DNA of 14,681 nucleotides from DSAR01 sp034437315. Its GTDB lineage: Bacteria > Chloroflexota > Anaerolineae > B4-G1. The position numbers were made by a program, and so were the translations under genes. The notes below the pieces were generated by a model. That model saw only the letters and a program-made list of their open reading frames with translations, was not told the DNA's origin and did not search any database. The DNA is taken from positions 1-14,681 of the forward strand of contig DAOTUC010000338.1 of NCBI GenBank assembly GCA_034437315.1, given 5' to 3'. Shown piece by piece: positions 1-7,242 of this stretch. How positions within the stretch are numbered: position 1 is the first letter of the stretch; every line of letters starts with the position of its first letter.

Positions 1-123
1 GGTGGGCGCCAACGTCGGCAACACGACGCCAGAAACCATGTCGGGGCTGATGGACAACCCGGCCAGGAATGCCAGCGTCGCTGCCCCGAACAGCATTAGG
101 ACGACGTTCAATTTGCGCTTCAT
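1..123 (-). CDS. N-terminus of an exported or membrane-anchored protein (partial)
   Basis: This is the first 41 codons of a minus-strand gene that runs off the left edge of the window. The translation begins MKRKLNVVLMLF and continues with a hydrophobic stretch (about residues 6-25, ending LAFLAGLSIS) after a basic N-terminus. That is the layout of a signal peptide or N-terminal anchor; no lipobox cysteine is visible. The ATG at 123 is preceded by a GAGGT Shine-Dalgarno-like motif, and a plausible sigma70 promoter lies at 166-193. It is transcribed divergently from the selenoprotein gene. The family cannot be named from 41 residues. The plus-strand reading of the same region looks like a shadow, because it lacks domain sense and a Shine-Dalgarno site. 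Confidence 0.7.
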   Translation of the reverse strand, partial: MKRKLNVVLMLFGAATLAFLAGLSISPDMVSGVVLPTLAPT

Positions 124-165
124 CTTATGGACCTCATCCAGGATTTGTGCCCATCAAATAATTAC

Positions 166-193
166 ATTCTATCTCATCGCTGATATAACGCAA
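166..193 (-). promoter_or_regulatory. Putative sigma70 promoter for the leftward partial gene
   Basis: On the minus strand a -35-like TTGCGT (188-193) is separated by 16 nt from a -10-like TAGAAT (166-171). The -10 matches consensus at 5 of 6 positions and the -35 at 3 of 6. The start codon of the leftward gene is 43 nt downstream of the -10. This is a pattern match only. Confidence 0.45.
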
Positions 194-255
194 GCTTCTG
201 ACAGTCTGGAAATCCGCCCGGTAGGTGTCGCGCGGTTAGGTGAAAGGCTGCTCAG

Positions 256-283
256 TTGACAAGTCTGGAAAGATAAGTATCAT
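256..283 (+). promoter_or_regulatory. Putative sigma70 promoter of the selenoprotein gene
   Basis: A perfect -35 hexamer TTGACA (256-261), a 16-nt spacer and TATCAT (278-283, 5 of 6 to the -10 consensus) lie upstream of the anchored peroxiredoxin gene. A transcript starting near 290 would have a leader of about 49 nt before the ATG at 339. This promoter and the leftward one at 166-193 form a divergent promoter region. Confidence 0.6.
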
Positions 284-338
284 TAAATCATATTGATGGT
301 TATTCAAGTTGGCTGGGATAAGGCCTTATGGAACAAGG

Positions 339-1487
339 ATGATGAAAAGATACGTTTCATCTCAGATGTGGATCATTTTGGGCGTCGGGGTCGCCGTCGT
401 CGGCGGCCTGATTCTGTTGTTCGCCTTCCTCGGTCAAGGCGCGAGCCCGCCGGCTCAGTCCGCGCCTCCCACCTCTACTCCCGCGCCAATCATCGCCAGC
501 GTCAATGGAGAGACCATCGAACAATCCACGTGGCGACAGGCTTACCTCCTCGACCAGGTCTTGAGCGGTATAGCCGGGCAGACCGCGCCAACGCCAGAGG
601 AAACGTTGCAGCAGTTGATCAACCAGGCGCTTATCCTATCCGCCGCGCCGCCGATTCAGACGCCGACGGCGGAACAGGTCGCCGATAAGATCGGAGATTT
701 CCAGGCCGCCTGGCACGTAGATGACGAGGCGCTCGACGAGGCGTTGAGTGCGATGGGGCTTACGCGGTCGATATTCGAGCAGACCATCCAGCGCCAGCTC
801 AGCGTCCAGGCCGGTATGGAGAGCCTGGAGAGTCAGGGCGAGGACGTGCAAGCGTGGCTGGCGGCGCAACGAGAGCAGGCAGACGTCGTCATTCACGGGG
901 AGAATATGACGTTGCCCGAAGCGGCGCCCCAAGCGGCGGCGACGTTGCCCGCGTCTCCGGAGGCTGTCGTCGCGTCTCCCCTGCCTACGCCGACGACCGA
1001 ACCCACGCCTATCCCGCCGACTCCGACGCCGGAATTGACCGCCGCCTTTCCAGAGGCAGCGCCCGACTTCACCCTTGAGCGGGCCGACGGGGGCACATTC
1101 ACGCTCACGGAGCAGTTGGCGCAGGGACCGGTGGCGCTCGTTTTCTTCCAACGATGCGGCTGAGGACCTGACTACACGCAACTCGTGCAGTTGCAACAGC
1201 ATTACAAGGCATTCCAGGCCAACGAGACGGAAATCGTCGCTCTGGCGGTCGCCTCGCCATCGGCCGTGCGCGGCGTCCAGCAGGCCATTCAAGCGGCGTA
1301 CACTATGTTGGCCGATCGTGATCACGAGGTCGCTTCCGCTTTCGGCGTGTATAATCTCCTGGGGGATCAAATCGCCGCGCCCTCCGTCTTCATCATCGAC
1401 GCTGATGGTCAAATCGTATGGCGTCACGTTGGGCAATCAGCTGGCGATCGACCGAATGTGCAGACGATCCTAGATAACCTGCCATAA
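339..1487 (+). CDS. Membrane-anchored selenocysteine peroxiredoxin-like protein with SurA-N-like domain (UGA read through)
   Basis: Probable extracytoplasmic thiol/selenol oxidoreductase of 382 residues, with Sec at residue 275. Order: short basic N-terminus; transmembrane anchor about 10-31; SurA-N/peptidyl-prolyl-isomerase N-terminal-like helical region about 51-165 (starting IIASVNGETI, with LLDQVL and LQQLINQALIL helices); Pro/Thr/Ala linker about 195-233; AhpC/TSA-TlpA-like thioredoxin fold 236-382, opening APDFTLERADGGTFTL. The active-site strand reads ALVFFQRCG-UGA-GPDYTQL. The UGA aligns with the first Cys of the family's CPxCxxQL motif, the peroxidatic position. After the UGA the same frame continues 107 codons with normal fold sequence, including the cis-Pro region APSVFIIDADG, and stops at TAA 1485-1487. 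Cys273, two residues before Sec, is the only cysteine and could act as resolving partner. The start is taken at ATG 339 (or 342); an in-frame TTG at 309 would add ten residues before the anchor. The Shine-Dalgarno site is weak (AAGG directly abuts ATG). Reading UGA as stop would give a truncated protein lacking its fold. Function is inferred from the fold. Confidence 0.85.
1161..1163 (+). other. In-frame UGA selenocysteine codon (Sec275)
   Basis: The TGA sits inside the reading frame of the anchored peroxiredoxin, in the context RCG-U-GPDYTQL. Counting from this codon, QL is at +6/+7. The same spacing separates the peroxidatic Cys from QL in the family motif CPxCxxQL. Frame, position and downstream hairpin all agree with recoding rather than termination. 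Confidence 0.82.
1178..1194 (+). promoter_or_regulatory. Putative bacterial SECIS hairpin
   Basis: GCAACT (1178-1183) pairs perfectly with AGTTGC (1189-1194) across a 5-nt loop, CGTGC (1184-1188). The loop starts 20 nt after the UGA. Bacterial SECIS elements lie within the coding sequence immediately downstream of UGA, with the apical loop roughly 16-37 nt away and a G in one of the first two loop positions. Here the second loop base is G. A weaker competing hairpin (CACG 1175-1178 with CGTG 1184-1187) is possible. It would be the binding site for SelB. Confidence 0.7.
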
Positions 1488-1630
1488 CGGCGCAAGCACA
1501 TCCTAGTATTCCTCTTTCAACCCATCCCCGTCGGGCTGCGGTCCGGCGGCCCAACGCGGACTGTGGTCCGTGTTAAACGAACGAGTTAGGCGAGCCCTCA
1601 ATTGTCTGTAGTCGAGGAAGGAGGCATTCT

Positions 1631-2608
1631 ATGCACATCATCGAATCAGGAATTGGCGAGTTGATTCAGCCCCCCGATCTGGACGAGTTCCGCCAATGGA
1701 ACCGGGAGAAGAAATCGCGGGCGCTGGTCGATAAAGTTATGACGGAGGAGGAGGCCGTCTCCCGCTTTGTCTACGATGGCTGTTACATCGGCGCCGAGCT
1801 ATACGGCACCGTTCGTTGCCCGATGACGCTGGTGCGGGAGGTCATCCGACAGGGGATAAAGGATCTCCGCGTCGCCGGACAGGGTGTGACCGAGTTAGAT
1901 CTCTGGTTGGGCGCGGGGATCGTGAAGACGCTCGATATCACCTACATCGGGCTGGAAGTTTTCGGTGTTTCCAACGCTCTGAGGCGGGCGGTGGAAAGTG
2001 GTCAGGTCGAAAAAGTCGTCGAATGGTCCAACGGCGGCATCACCTGGCGTTTCAAGGCTGCCTCAATGGGCGTGCCCTTCATCCCCGCGCGGGCTATGTT
2101 GGGCAGCGACACCTTCAAGTACAGCGCCGCCAAGGTCGTCGAATGCCCTTTCAGCGGCATAAAGGTCTGCCTGATCCCGGCGTTGATCCTGGATGTGGGG
2201 CTGATCCACGTCCATCGCGCCGACAAATACGGCAACGCCCAGATTGAGGGCATATCCGGCTTCGCCTTCGAGATGTCGCGGGCGTGCAAGCGACTCATCA
2301 TCAGCGCCGAGGAGATCGTCGATACGGAGGAGATTCGCCGCACACCCGACCGAACGATGATCCCCTACTACCTGGTAGACGCGGTCGTCCACGCCCCTTA
2401 CGGTTCTCACCCCGGCGAGATGGTCTATTGCTACGCCCGGGACGAGGAGCAATTGCGGGAATGGGTCTCGGCGGCGAAGACGGAGGCGGGCGCCCAATCA
2501 TACCTGGATAAATACGTACACGATCTAGCCAATCACCAGGCATACCTGGATTTGGTCGGGCGCGAACGGCTCGATGCGCTCCGGGCCGAGGAGGAGGGGA
2601 GACGATGA
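1631..2608 (+). CDS. gctA: Class I CoA-transferase, alpha subunit (glutaconate CoA-transferase A-like)
   Basis: A 325-residue cytoplasmic subunit of a family I CoA-transferase. Members move CoA between acyl-CoA and a free acid through an enzyme-bound thioester, using an alpha/beta pair. The N-terminal core shows KVMTEEEAVSRFVYDG followed by a Gly-rich segment near residues 55-60 and RVAGQGVTELDLWLGAG near 80-95. A later block, RADKYGNAQIEGISG (about 198-212), is typical of the GctA/IpdA branch. A strong Shine-Dalgarno AAGGAGG (1618-1624) sits 6 nt before the ATG. The stop overlaps the start of the beta gene by 4 nt, so the pair is translationally coupled. Length fits the family. The acid substrate cannot be read from sequence. 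Related IpdAB proteins are hydrolases of steroid catabolism, which remains an alternative, though the beta subunit argues for a true transferase. Confidence 0.8.
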   Translation: MHIIESGIGELIQPPDLDEFRQWNREKKSRALVDKVMTEEEAVSRFVYDGCYIGAELYGTVRCPMTLVREVIRQGIKDLRVAGQGVTELDLWLGAGIVKTLDITYIGLEVFGVSNALRRAVESGQVEKVVEWSNGGITWRFKAASMGVPFIPARAMLGSDTFKYSAAKVVECPFSGIKVCLIPALILDVGLIHVHRADKYGNAQIEGISGFAFEMSRACKRLIISAEEIVDTEEIRRTPDRTMIPYYLVDAVVHAPYGSHPGEMVYCYARDEEQLREWVSAAKTEAGAQSYLDKYVHDLANHQAYLDLVGRERLDALRAEEEGRR

Positions 2609-3375
2609 ACGAGCAGACGTATAACGCCACTGAATTGCTCATCTGTATCGCGGCGCGCCAGATGCCGGATAACGTCACTGCCTTCATCGGCACCGGCATA
2701 CCGATGTTAGCCGCCAACCTGGCTCAAAAGATGCACGCTCCCAATCTCGTCCCCATCTTCGAGTTCGGTGGGGCCGGCGCCCGGTTAGAAAAACTCCCCC
2801 GCGCCGTGGGTGAAAGTCGCACCTTCTACCGTGGCGTGGCGGCCTCTGGCATCTGCGACATTATGGAGACGGCCGCGCGCGGTTTCATCGACTTTGGGTT
2901 CCTGGGCGGCGCGCAGATCGACCCGTATGGCAATCTCAACTCGACCATCATCGGCCCTCAACACCACCCGCCCAAGGTCCGTCTGCCAGGCTCCGGCGGC
3001 GGCAACGACGTCGGGTCGCTATGCTGGCGCACCATCAGCATTATGCGGCACGACAAACGCCGCTTCGTCCCCCAGGTGGATTTCCTGACCACGCCCGGTT
3101 ACCTGACCGGCCCCGGCGCTCGCGAGGCCGCCGGATTGCCGCCGGACACCGGACCCTTCCGCGTCGTCAGCAGCCTGGCGCTGTTGGATTTCGAGGAGGA
3201 GAGCAAGCGTATGCGGCTCCTCTCGACCCATCCCGGCGTCACGGTGGAAGAAGTCATCGCCAGCACCGGCTTCGATCTGATTGTGCCGGACGAGGTCGGG
3301 CAAAATGAAGCGCCGACGGATGAGGAATTGCGCATTCTGCGCGAAGAGATCGACCCTGACAAGTTCTACATTTAA
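2605..3375 (+). CDS. gctB: Class I CoA-transferase, beta subunit (glutaconate CoA-transferase B-like)
   Basis: A 256-residue partner of the preceding subunit. Recognisable GctB blocks are VTAFIGTGIPMLAANLA (about 24-40), GFLGGAQIDPYGNLNSTIIG (about 98-117), a Gly-rich LPGSGGGNDV loop, MRHDKRRFVPQVDFLTTPGY, and the C-terminal LREEIDPDKFYI. Glu53 in PIFEFGG aligns, from memory of Acidaminococcus GctB, with the catalytic Glu54 that forms the glutamyl-CoA thioester. This supports transferase chemistry rather than the Glu-less hydrolase IpdB. The ATG overlaps the alpha-subunit stop (ATGA). No promoter lies between the two. The natural acid substrate is unknown; the context of a peroxiredoxin upstream and a membrane protein downstream does not identify it. 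Confidence 0.82.
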   Translation: MNEQTYNATELLICIAARQMPDNVTAFIGTGIPMLAANLAQKMHAPNLVPIFEFGGAGARLEKLPRAVGESRTFYRGVAASGICDIMETAARGFIDFGFLGGAQIDPYGNLNSTIIGPQHHPPKVRLPGSGGGNDVGSLCWRTISIMRHDKRRFVPQVDFLTTPGYLTGPGAREAAGLPPDTGPFRVVSSLALLDFEEESKRMRLLSTHPGVTVEEVIASTGFDLIVPDEVGQNEAPTDEELRILREEIDPDKFYI

Positions 3376-3430
3376 TCCCAGCATCAGACGTGTCTTTCTC
3401 AACAAACCGGGGCATCCGTGTTAACCCCAG

Positions 3431-3487
3431 ATGTAGGGCAGGTTTCATACCTGCCGCCAGATGGCGGGTAAGAAACCCGCCCTACAT
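3431..3487 (+). repeat. Long imperfect palindrome in the intergenic region
   Basis: Two 25-nt arms (3431-3455 and 3463-3487) flank a 7-nt loop. The left arm begins ATGTAGGGCAGG and the right arm ends CCCGCCCTACAT. The arms are complementary apart from a few positions, some of which would be G-U pairs in RNA. It has no U-tract, so it is not a canonical terminator. It resembles short interspersed REP-like palindromes that I recall from Chloroflexota genomes. It separates the CoA-transferase pair from the next promoter. Confidence 0.7.
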
Positions 3488-3525
3488 TTGCACGATGCTT
3501 TATCCCGAAAGTCTTACGTCACAAG

Positions 3526-3553
3526 TTGCAGGTTGGCCCAATCGTGATATACT
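3526..3553 (+). promoter_or_regulatory. Putative sigma70 promoter for the yfhO-like/suf operon
   Basis: TTGCAG (3526-3531), 16-nt spacer, then TATACT (3548-3553). The ATG of the membrane protein follows only 12 nt after the -10, so the transcript would have a leader of about 5-6 nt. No Shine-Dalgarno is visible, so translation is likely leaderless or nearly so. Confidence 0.55.
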
Positions 3554-3565
3554 CGCCTTGTCCTT

Positions 3566-5986
3566 ATGGCTAATTTCCTGAAGAACCGATGGGCGCGGTT
3601 GGAACGGGCGTGGCCTGTGGCGGCTCTGGCGCTCCTGTGCGGCGTCTTTTACTGGGATGTGCTGCGTCTGCCGTCCGACCACATCGTCGCGGGCAAAGAC
3701 CTCGTCAACGCGTTTTACCACTGGCTCAACTTCGCCGTCTCCTCGGTGAAGCAAGGCCGGTTTCCCTTGTGGAACCCCTACATCTTCTCCGGCGTTCCCT
3801 TCGTCGCCAACCCGCAACCGGCGCTGTTCTACCCCCCGACCTGGCTGGCGCTCTTCATGCCGGTCTCCCAGGCGCTGGGGTGGATTGTTGTGCTGCACGT
3901 TTGGTTGGCCGGGGTGGGCGCGTACCTCTGGCTGCGATCCGAGGGCGCGTCGGCATGGGGCGCGTTGACCGGCGGCGCCGTCTTCGCCTTCAGCGGCTAT
4001 ACGTTCGTTCGCGTGTCGGCGGGCCACTTAGGTGTCGTGATGACCGGCGCCTGGTTGCCCTTCGTGCTCTGGGCGTACCGGCGAACTGTGACGCGCGCTG
4101 CGTCCGACCGGTGGCGCCGGGCGATTTTGGGCGGCGTTCCAGTCGCGCTCTCTATCCTGGCGGGCCATACAGCGACCTTCGTCTACGTGGCGCTGGGATT
4201 GGGCGGTTATGCGGCCTTCTGCGCCTGGGAGACCTGGCGGGAGAGCCGTTCGGTGTGGGAGGTGATCCGCGCGCTGGCGCTGGCGGGCGTGATGACGGGC
4301 GTGGGATTGGCCCTCTCGGCAGTGCAGTTTTTCCCTCTGCTCGAGTTCGTGAGCCATTCCACACGGGACGCCGCCTCGTATGATTTCGCTGCCCGCTTCT
4401 CCTGGCCGCCGGGCTACCTGTTGACGCTGCTGGCGCCCAACTTCTTCGGCGAGCCGGTTCACACTGGCTACTGGGGCGACGGGGTCTACGACGAGATCAT
4501 CTTCTACGTCGGCGTCCTGCCGTTGCTCCTGACCTTGCTGGGATTGCGCTTGCGCCACCGGTTGACCGCTTTCCTGGCGATCCTGGGCGGCGGGGCGTTG
4601 CTTCTCGCGCTGGGCAAGTACGGCGTGCTACACCTGTTGTTCTATCGCTTCGCGCCGCTGTTCGATGCGATGCGCGCGCCGGCCCGGGCTGGCTTTCTGT
4701 TCACGTTGGCCGCCGCCGGCCTGGCGGGCTTGATGGTAAGCGCTCTGCAAGGATCAAGCGACGCCAGCAATACAAAAGAAGTGAAGGGAGCCCAAGAAGA
4801 AGACGCACGCCGGCGATTATTGGCCCCGCTAACAAGCGCGCTGACCGGCGCGCTTGTGCGGGGGACGGCGCTGGGCGCAGTGGGCCTGATCGCGCTCTGT
4901 TTCGCCGCCTTCGCCTGGGGCCGCGAGTCGCACCCGGCGGCGGGGCGCTTGTGGCACCTGGCCAACCATGTCGCCCTGTTCCTATTGTTCTTCCTCCTCT
5001 CGGTTGGCCTGTTGACCGCCTGGCGGCGGGCGTCTGGATCGCGCGTTCACTTCGGTGCCCTCGCCCTGGGGCTGATCCTGCTGGATCTGTGGACCTTCGG
5101 CGCGTCAACGATTCGCCCAACAGCGCTGGAACAGGCAATAGAGGGCCAGACCTATTGGGGCGCCGTCGCCCAGGCGATAGAGGAGACCCACGGGGAGGTC
5201 GACGCGGCGTGGGGCGCGGCGTGGGGTGCGGCGCGGGTGCTGCCCTGGGGCCTGAGCGATTCCCTGCAGAACGGCGGATTGCCCTTCGGTCTGCGCAGCG
5301 TCTTCGGTTACGACCCCCTGATCCTGCAGCGCTACGAGACGTTCATCACGTCGCGGCCCGATCCATTGGCCCGGACCTACGACCTGTTGAACGCGCGCTA
5401 TCTCGTCTCCGGCGACAGGCTGGACTTCTCGGAGGCGTCAGCGATAGAGGCGGAACAAGAGCCAGCATTGCTCCTGGCGCATTCCGGCGTCTACGTCTAC
5501 GAGCGGCCGGACGCGCTGCCCCGGGCCTGGTTCGTGCAGGAGGTCGAGGTGTTGGACGATGAGGCGGTGCTGGCGCGCATTCACGATCCTGATTTCGACC
5601 CGCGCCAGACCGCGTTGCTCGCCCCGGCGGACGCTGTGTCCGGCGCGGCTTGCGCGCCGGACGTTGCCGCGTCCGGCCCCGCCGAGGTGATCTCGCTGCG
5701 GGATGAGGGGAACCGGATCACGGTCCATGTGCGGGGCGCGGGCGGTCTGTTGATCTTCAGCGAGGTGGATTACCCTGGTTGGCGGGCCACGGTCGATGGA
5801 TCGGCGACGCCGTTGCTACGGGCCGATTACGTCCTGCGCGCCCTCTGCGCGCCGCCCGGCGATCACCGCGTGGAGATGGTATACGACCCGCCGGCGTTGA
5901 AGATCGGCGCGGCGCTGACGGGCCTGACGTGGTTGTCGGTCGTGGCGATAGGCCTTGGCCCAACGCTACGAAGGAAAGAAAAATAG
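3566..5986 (+). CDS. YfhO-like polytopic membrane protein
   Basis: An 806-residue integral membrane protein of the YfhO / GT-C-like type, thought to act in cell-surface glycan modification. The first transmembrane helix is at about 15-33. It is followed by the hallmark extracytoplasmic loop with GKDLVNAFYHW, GRFPLWNPYIFSGVP and NPQPALFYPP (about 47-92). About a dozen hydrophobic helices then run to about residue 510, including AGHTATFVYVALGLGGY and FDAMRAPARAGF. A soluble extracytoplasmic region (about 520-765) ends with the typical FSEVDYPGWRATVDG and a single C-terminal helix (about 775-798). A hydrophilic, less GC-rich segment (about 391-425) interrupts two helices and looks like a lineage-specific insertion. 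The sufS gene begins 14 nt after its stop, suggesting cotranscription, with no evident functional link to sulfur mobilisation. Catalytic activity and sugar donor cannot be assigned. Confidence 0.8.
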   Translation: MANFLKNRWARLERAWPVAALALLCGVFYWDVLRLPSDHIVAGKDLVNAFYHWLNFAVSSVKQGRFPLWNPYIFSGVPFVANPQPALFYPPTWLALFMPVSQALGWIVVLHVWLAGVGAYLWLRSEGASAWGALTGGAVFAFSGYTFVRVSAGHLGVVMTGAWLPFVLWAYRRTVTRAASDRWRRAILGGVPVALSILAGHTATFVYVALGLGGYAAFCAWETWRESRSVWEVIRALALAGVMTGVGLALSAVQFFPLLEFVSHSTRDAASYDFAARFSWPPGYLLTLLAPNFFGEPVHTGYWGDGVYDEIIFYVGVLPLLLTLLGLRLRHRLTAFLAILGGGALLLALGKYGVLHLLFYRFAPLFDAMRAPARAGFLFTLAAAGLAGLMVSALQGSSDASNTKEVKGAQEEDARRRLLAPLTSALTGALVRGTALGAVGLIALCFAAFAWGRESHPAAGRLWHLANHVALFLLFFLLSVGLLTAWRRASGSRVHFGALALGLILLDLWTFGASTIRPTALEQAIEGQTYWGAVAQAIEETHGEVDAAWGAAWGAARVLPWGLSDSLQNGGLPFGLRSVFGYDPLILQRYETFITSRPDPLARTYDLLNARYLVSGDRLDFSEASAIEAEQEPALLLAHSGVYVYERPDALPRAWFVQEVEVLDDEAVLARIHDPDFDPRQTALLAPADAVSGAACAPDVAASGPAEVISLRDEGNRITVHVRGAGGLLIFSEVDYPGWRATVDGSATPLLRADYVLRALCAPPGDHRVEMVYDPPALKIGAALTGLTWLSVVAIGLGPTLRRKEK

Positions 5987-6000
5987 ATGGGAGTGAGAAA

Positions 6001-7242
6001 ATGAAATTGAATCCGGAAAGATTACGGGCCGATTTTCCAGTCCTGGCGCGAAAGGTGCACGGTCATCCCCTGGCTTACCTGGATAACGCTGCCTCGTCGC
6101 AGAAGCCTCTGGTCGTGATCGAGGCCCTCGACCAGTTTTATCGCGCCCACTACGCCAACATTCACCGGGGCGTGCATACCTTGAGCGAGGAGGCGACGGC
6201 GGCCTACGAGGGGGCGCGGGATAAGGTCACTGCGTTCATCAACGCGCCCGATCGCCGGGGCGTGATCTTCACCCGCAACACGACCGAGGCCATCAACCTG
6301 GCCGCCTACGCCTGGGGGCGGGCCAACGTGGGGCCGGGCGAGCGCGTCGTCGTCACCGAGATGGAACATCACAGCAACTTGATCCCGTGGCAGTTGCTGG
6401 CCCAAGAGGTGGGCGCTGAACTGACGCCGGTTGCTATCACCGACGAGGGTCGGCTGGACCTGGACGATCTCGACCGCGCGTTGGATGGGCCGGTCAAACT
6501 CGTCGCTTTCGTCCACATCTCCAACGTCTCGGGCGCCCTCAACCCGGCCCAGGAGATCGTCGCCCGCGCCCACGCCGCCGGCGCGCGGGTCCTGGTCGAC
6601 GCCGCCCAGAGCGTCCCTCATCTGCCGGTAGACGTCCAGGCGCTGGATTGCGATTTCTTCGCCTTTTCGGGCCACAAGATGTGCGGGCCTTCCGGCATTG
6701 GCGTGCTCTACGGCAAGCCGGAGATCCTGGAGGCGATGCCGCCCTTCCTGGGCGGCGGCGGTATGATCCGCCGGGTGACCTGTACCGAATCGAATTGGGC
6801 CAACTTGCCGGGCAAGTTCGAGGCGGGCACGCCGGCCATCGCCGAGGCGGTGGGGCTGGGGGCGGCGATTGATTATCTCAGCGACGTGGGTATGGCGGCG
6901 ATATGGACGCACGAACAGGAAATGGCCGCCTACGCGCTGGATCGACTGGCGGAGTTGTCCGAGACGGAACCGCGCGTGCGTGTGATCGGACCGCCGGCCG
7001 ATGAGCGGTGTGGATTGGTCTCCTTCACCATCGAATCGATTCACCCTCACGACCTGGCGCAGGTGCTCGATTGGGAGGGGATCGCCATCCGGGCCGGGCA
7101 TCACTGCGCGCAACCGCTGCACCGGCGGTATGGATTGGTCGCCTCGGCGCGGGCCAGCTTCTACCTCTACAACACCCGTGAGGAGGTCGACCGCTTGATT
7201 GTGGGCATTCTCAAAGCCCAGGATATGTTTGGGAGGGCATGA
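6001..7242 (+). CDS. sufS: Cysteine desulfurase SufS (class V aminotransferase fold)
   Basis: A 413-residue PLP enzyme that takes sulfur from L-cysteine as a persulfide for Fe-S cluster assembly; family members can also act on selenocysteine. Visible motifs: PLAYLDNAASSQKP (about 22-35), HYANIHRGVHTLSE (about 50-63), FTRNTTEAINLAA, TEMEHHSNLIPW, DAAQSVPH, and the PLP lysine Lys226 in FSGHKMCGPSG. The catalytic loop RAGHHCAQPLH carries Cys369. Length matches SufS rather than the shorter IscS/NifS group. The start at 6001 is chosen because GGGAGTGAG (5989-5997) provides a Shine-Dalgarno and the translation opens with the usual RADFPVL; an upstream in-frame extension overlaps the yfhO-like gene and has no family sequence. 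The scaffold gene overlaps its end by 4 nt. Confidence 0.95.
   Translation: MKLNPERLRADFPVLARKVHGHPLAYLDNAASSQKPLVVIEALDQFYRAHYANIHRGVHTLSEEATAAYEGARDKVTAFINAPDRRGVIFTRNTTEAINLAAYAWGRANVGPGERVVVTEMEHHSNLIPWQLLAQEVGAELTPVAITDEGRLDLDDLDRALDGPVKLVAFVHISNVSGALNPAQEIVARAHAAGARVLVDAAQSVPHLPVDVQALDCDFFAFSGHKMCGPSGIGVLYGKPEILEAMPPFLGGGGMIRRVTCTESNWANLPGKFEAGTPAIAEAVGLGAAIDYLSDVGMAAIWTHEQEMAAYALDRLAELSETEPRVRVIGPPADERCGLVSFTIESIHPHDLAQVLDWEGIAIRAGHHCAQPLHRRYGLVASARASFYLYNTREEVDRLIVGILKAQDMFGRA

Noticed and set aside
1161..1163. TGA as a true stop, giving two separate ORFs (ending 1163 and starting about 1185)
   Set aside because: The first would end inside the thioredoxin fold and the second would start mid-fold without a Shine-Dalgarno. 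The frame is continuous and the TGA is at the catalytic position.
636..1436. Long minus-strand open frame opposite the selenoprotein gene
   Set aside because: Its translation is Arg/His-rich low-complexity sequence with no domain. It is a GC-driven shadow of the plus-strand gene.
1541..1572. Alternative GTCCG/CGGAC hairpins as an attenuator before the CoA-transferase pair
   Set aside because: The stems are only 5-7 bp, there is no U-tract, and no leader peptide or known ligand structure. Not enough for a regulatory call.
1549..1591. attC-like motif: GCCCAAC at 1549-1555 and GTTAGGC at 1585-1591
   Set aside because: It matches the RYYYAAC/GTTRRRY core pattern, but only about 43 nt separate the ends, one pair mismatches, the inner L boxes do not pair, and there is no cassette array or integrase. 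Probably chance.
5779..6000. In-frame extension of sufS upstream of 6001
   Set aside because: It overlaps the yfhO-like gene, has Arg/Ala-rich shadow composition and no SufS homology; 6001 has its own Shine-Dalgarno.
6022..7122. 366-codon minus-strand open frame opposite sufS
   Set aside because: It mirrors a clear SufS gene and lacks any recognisable motif.
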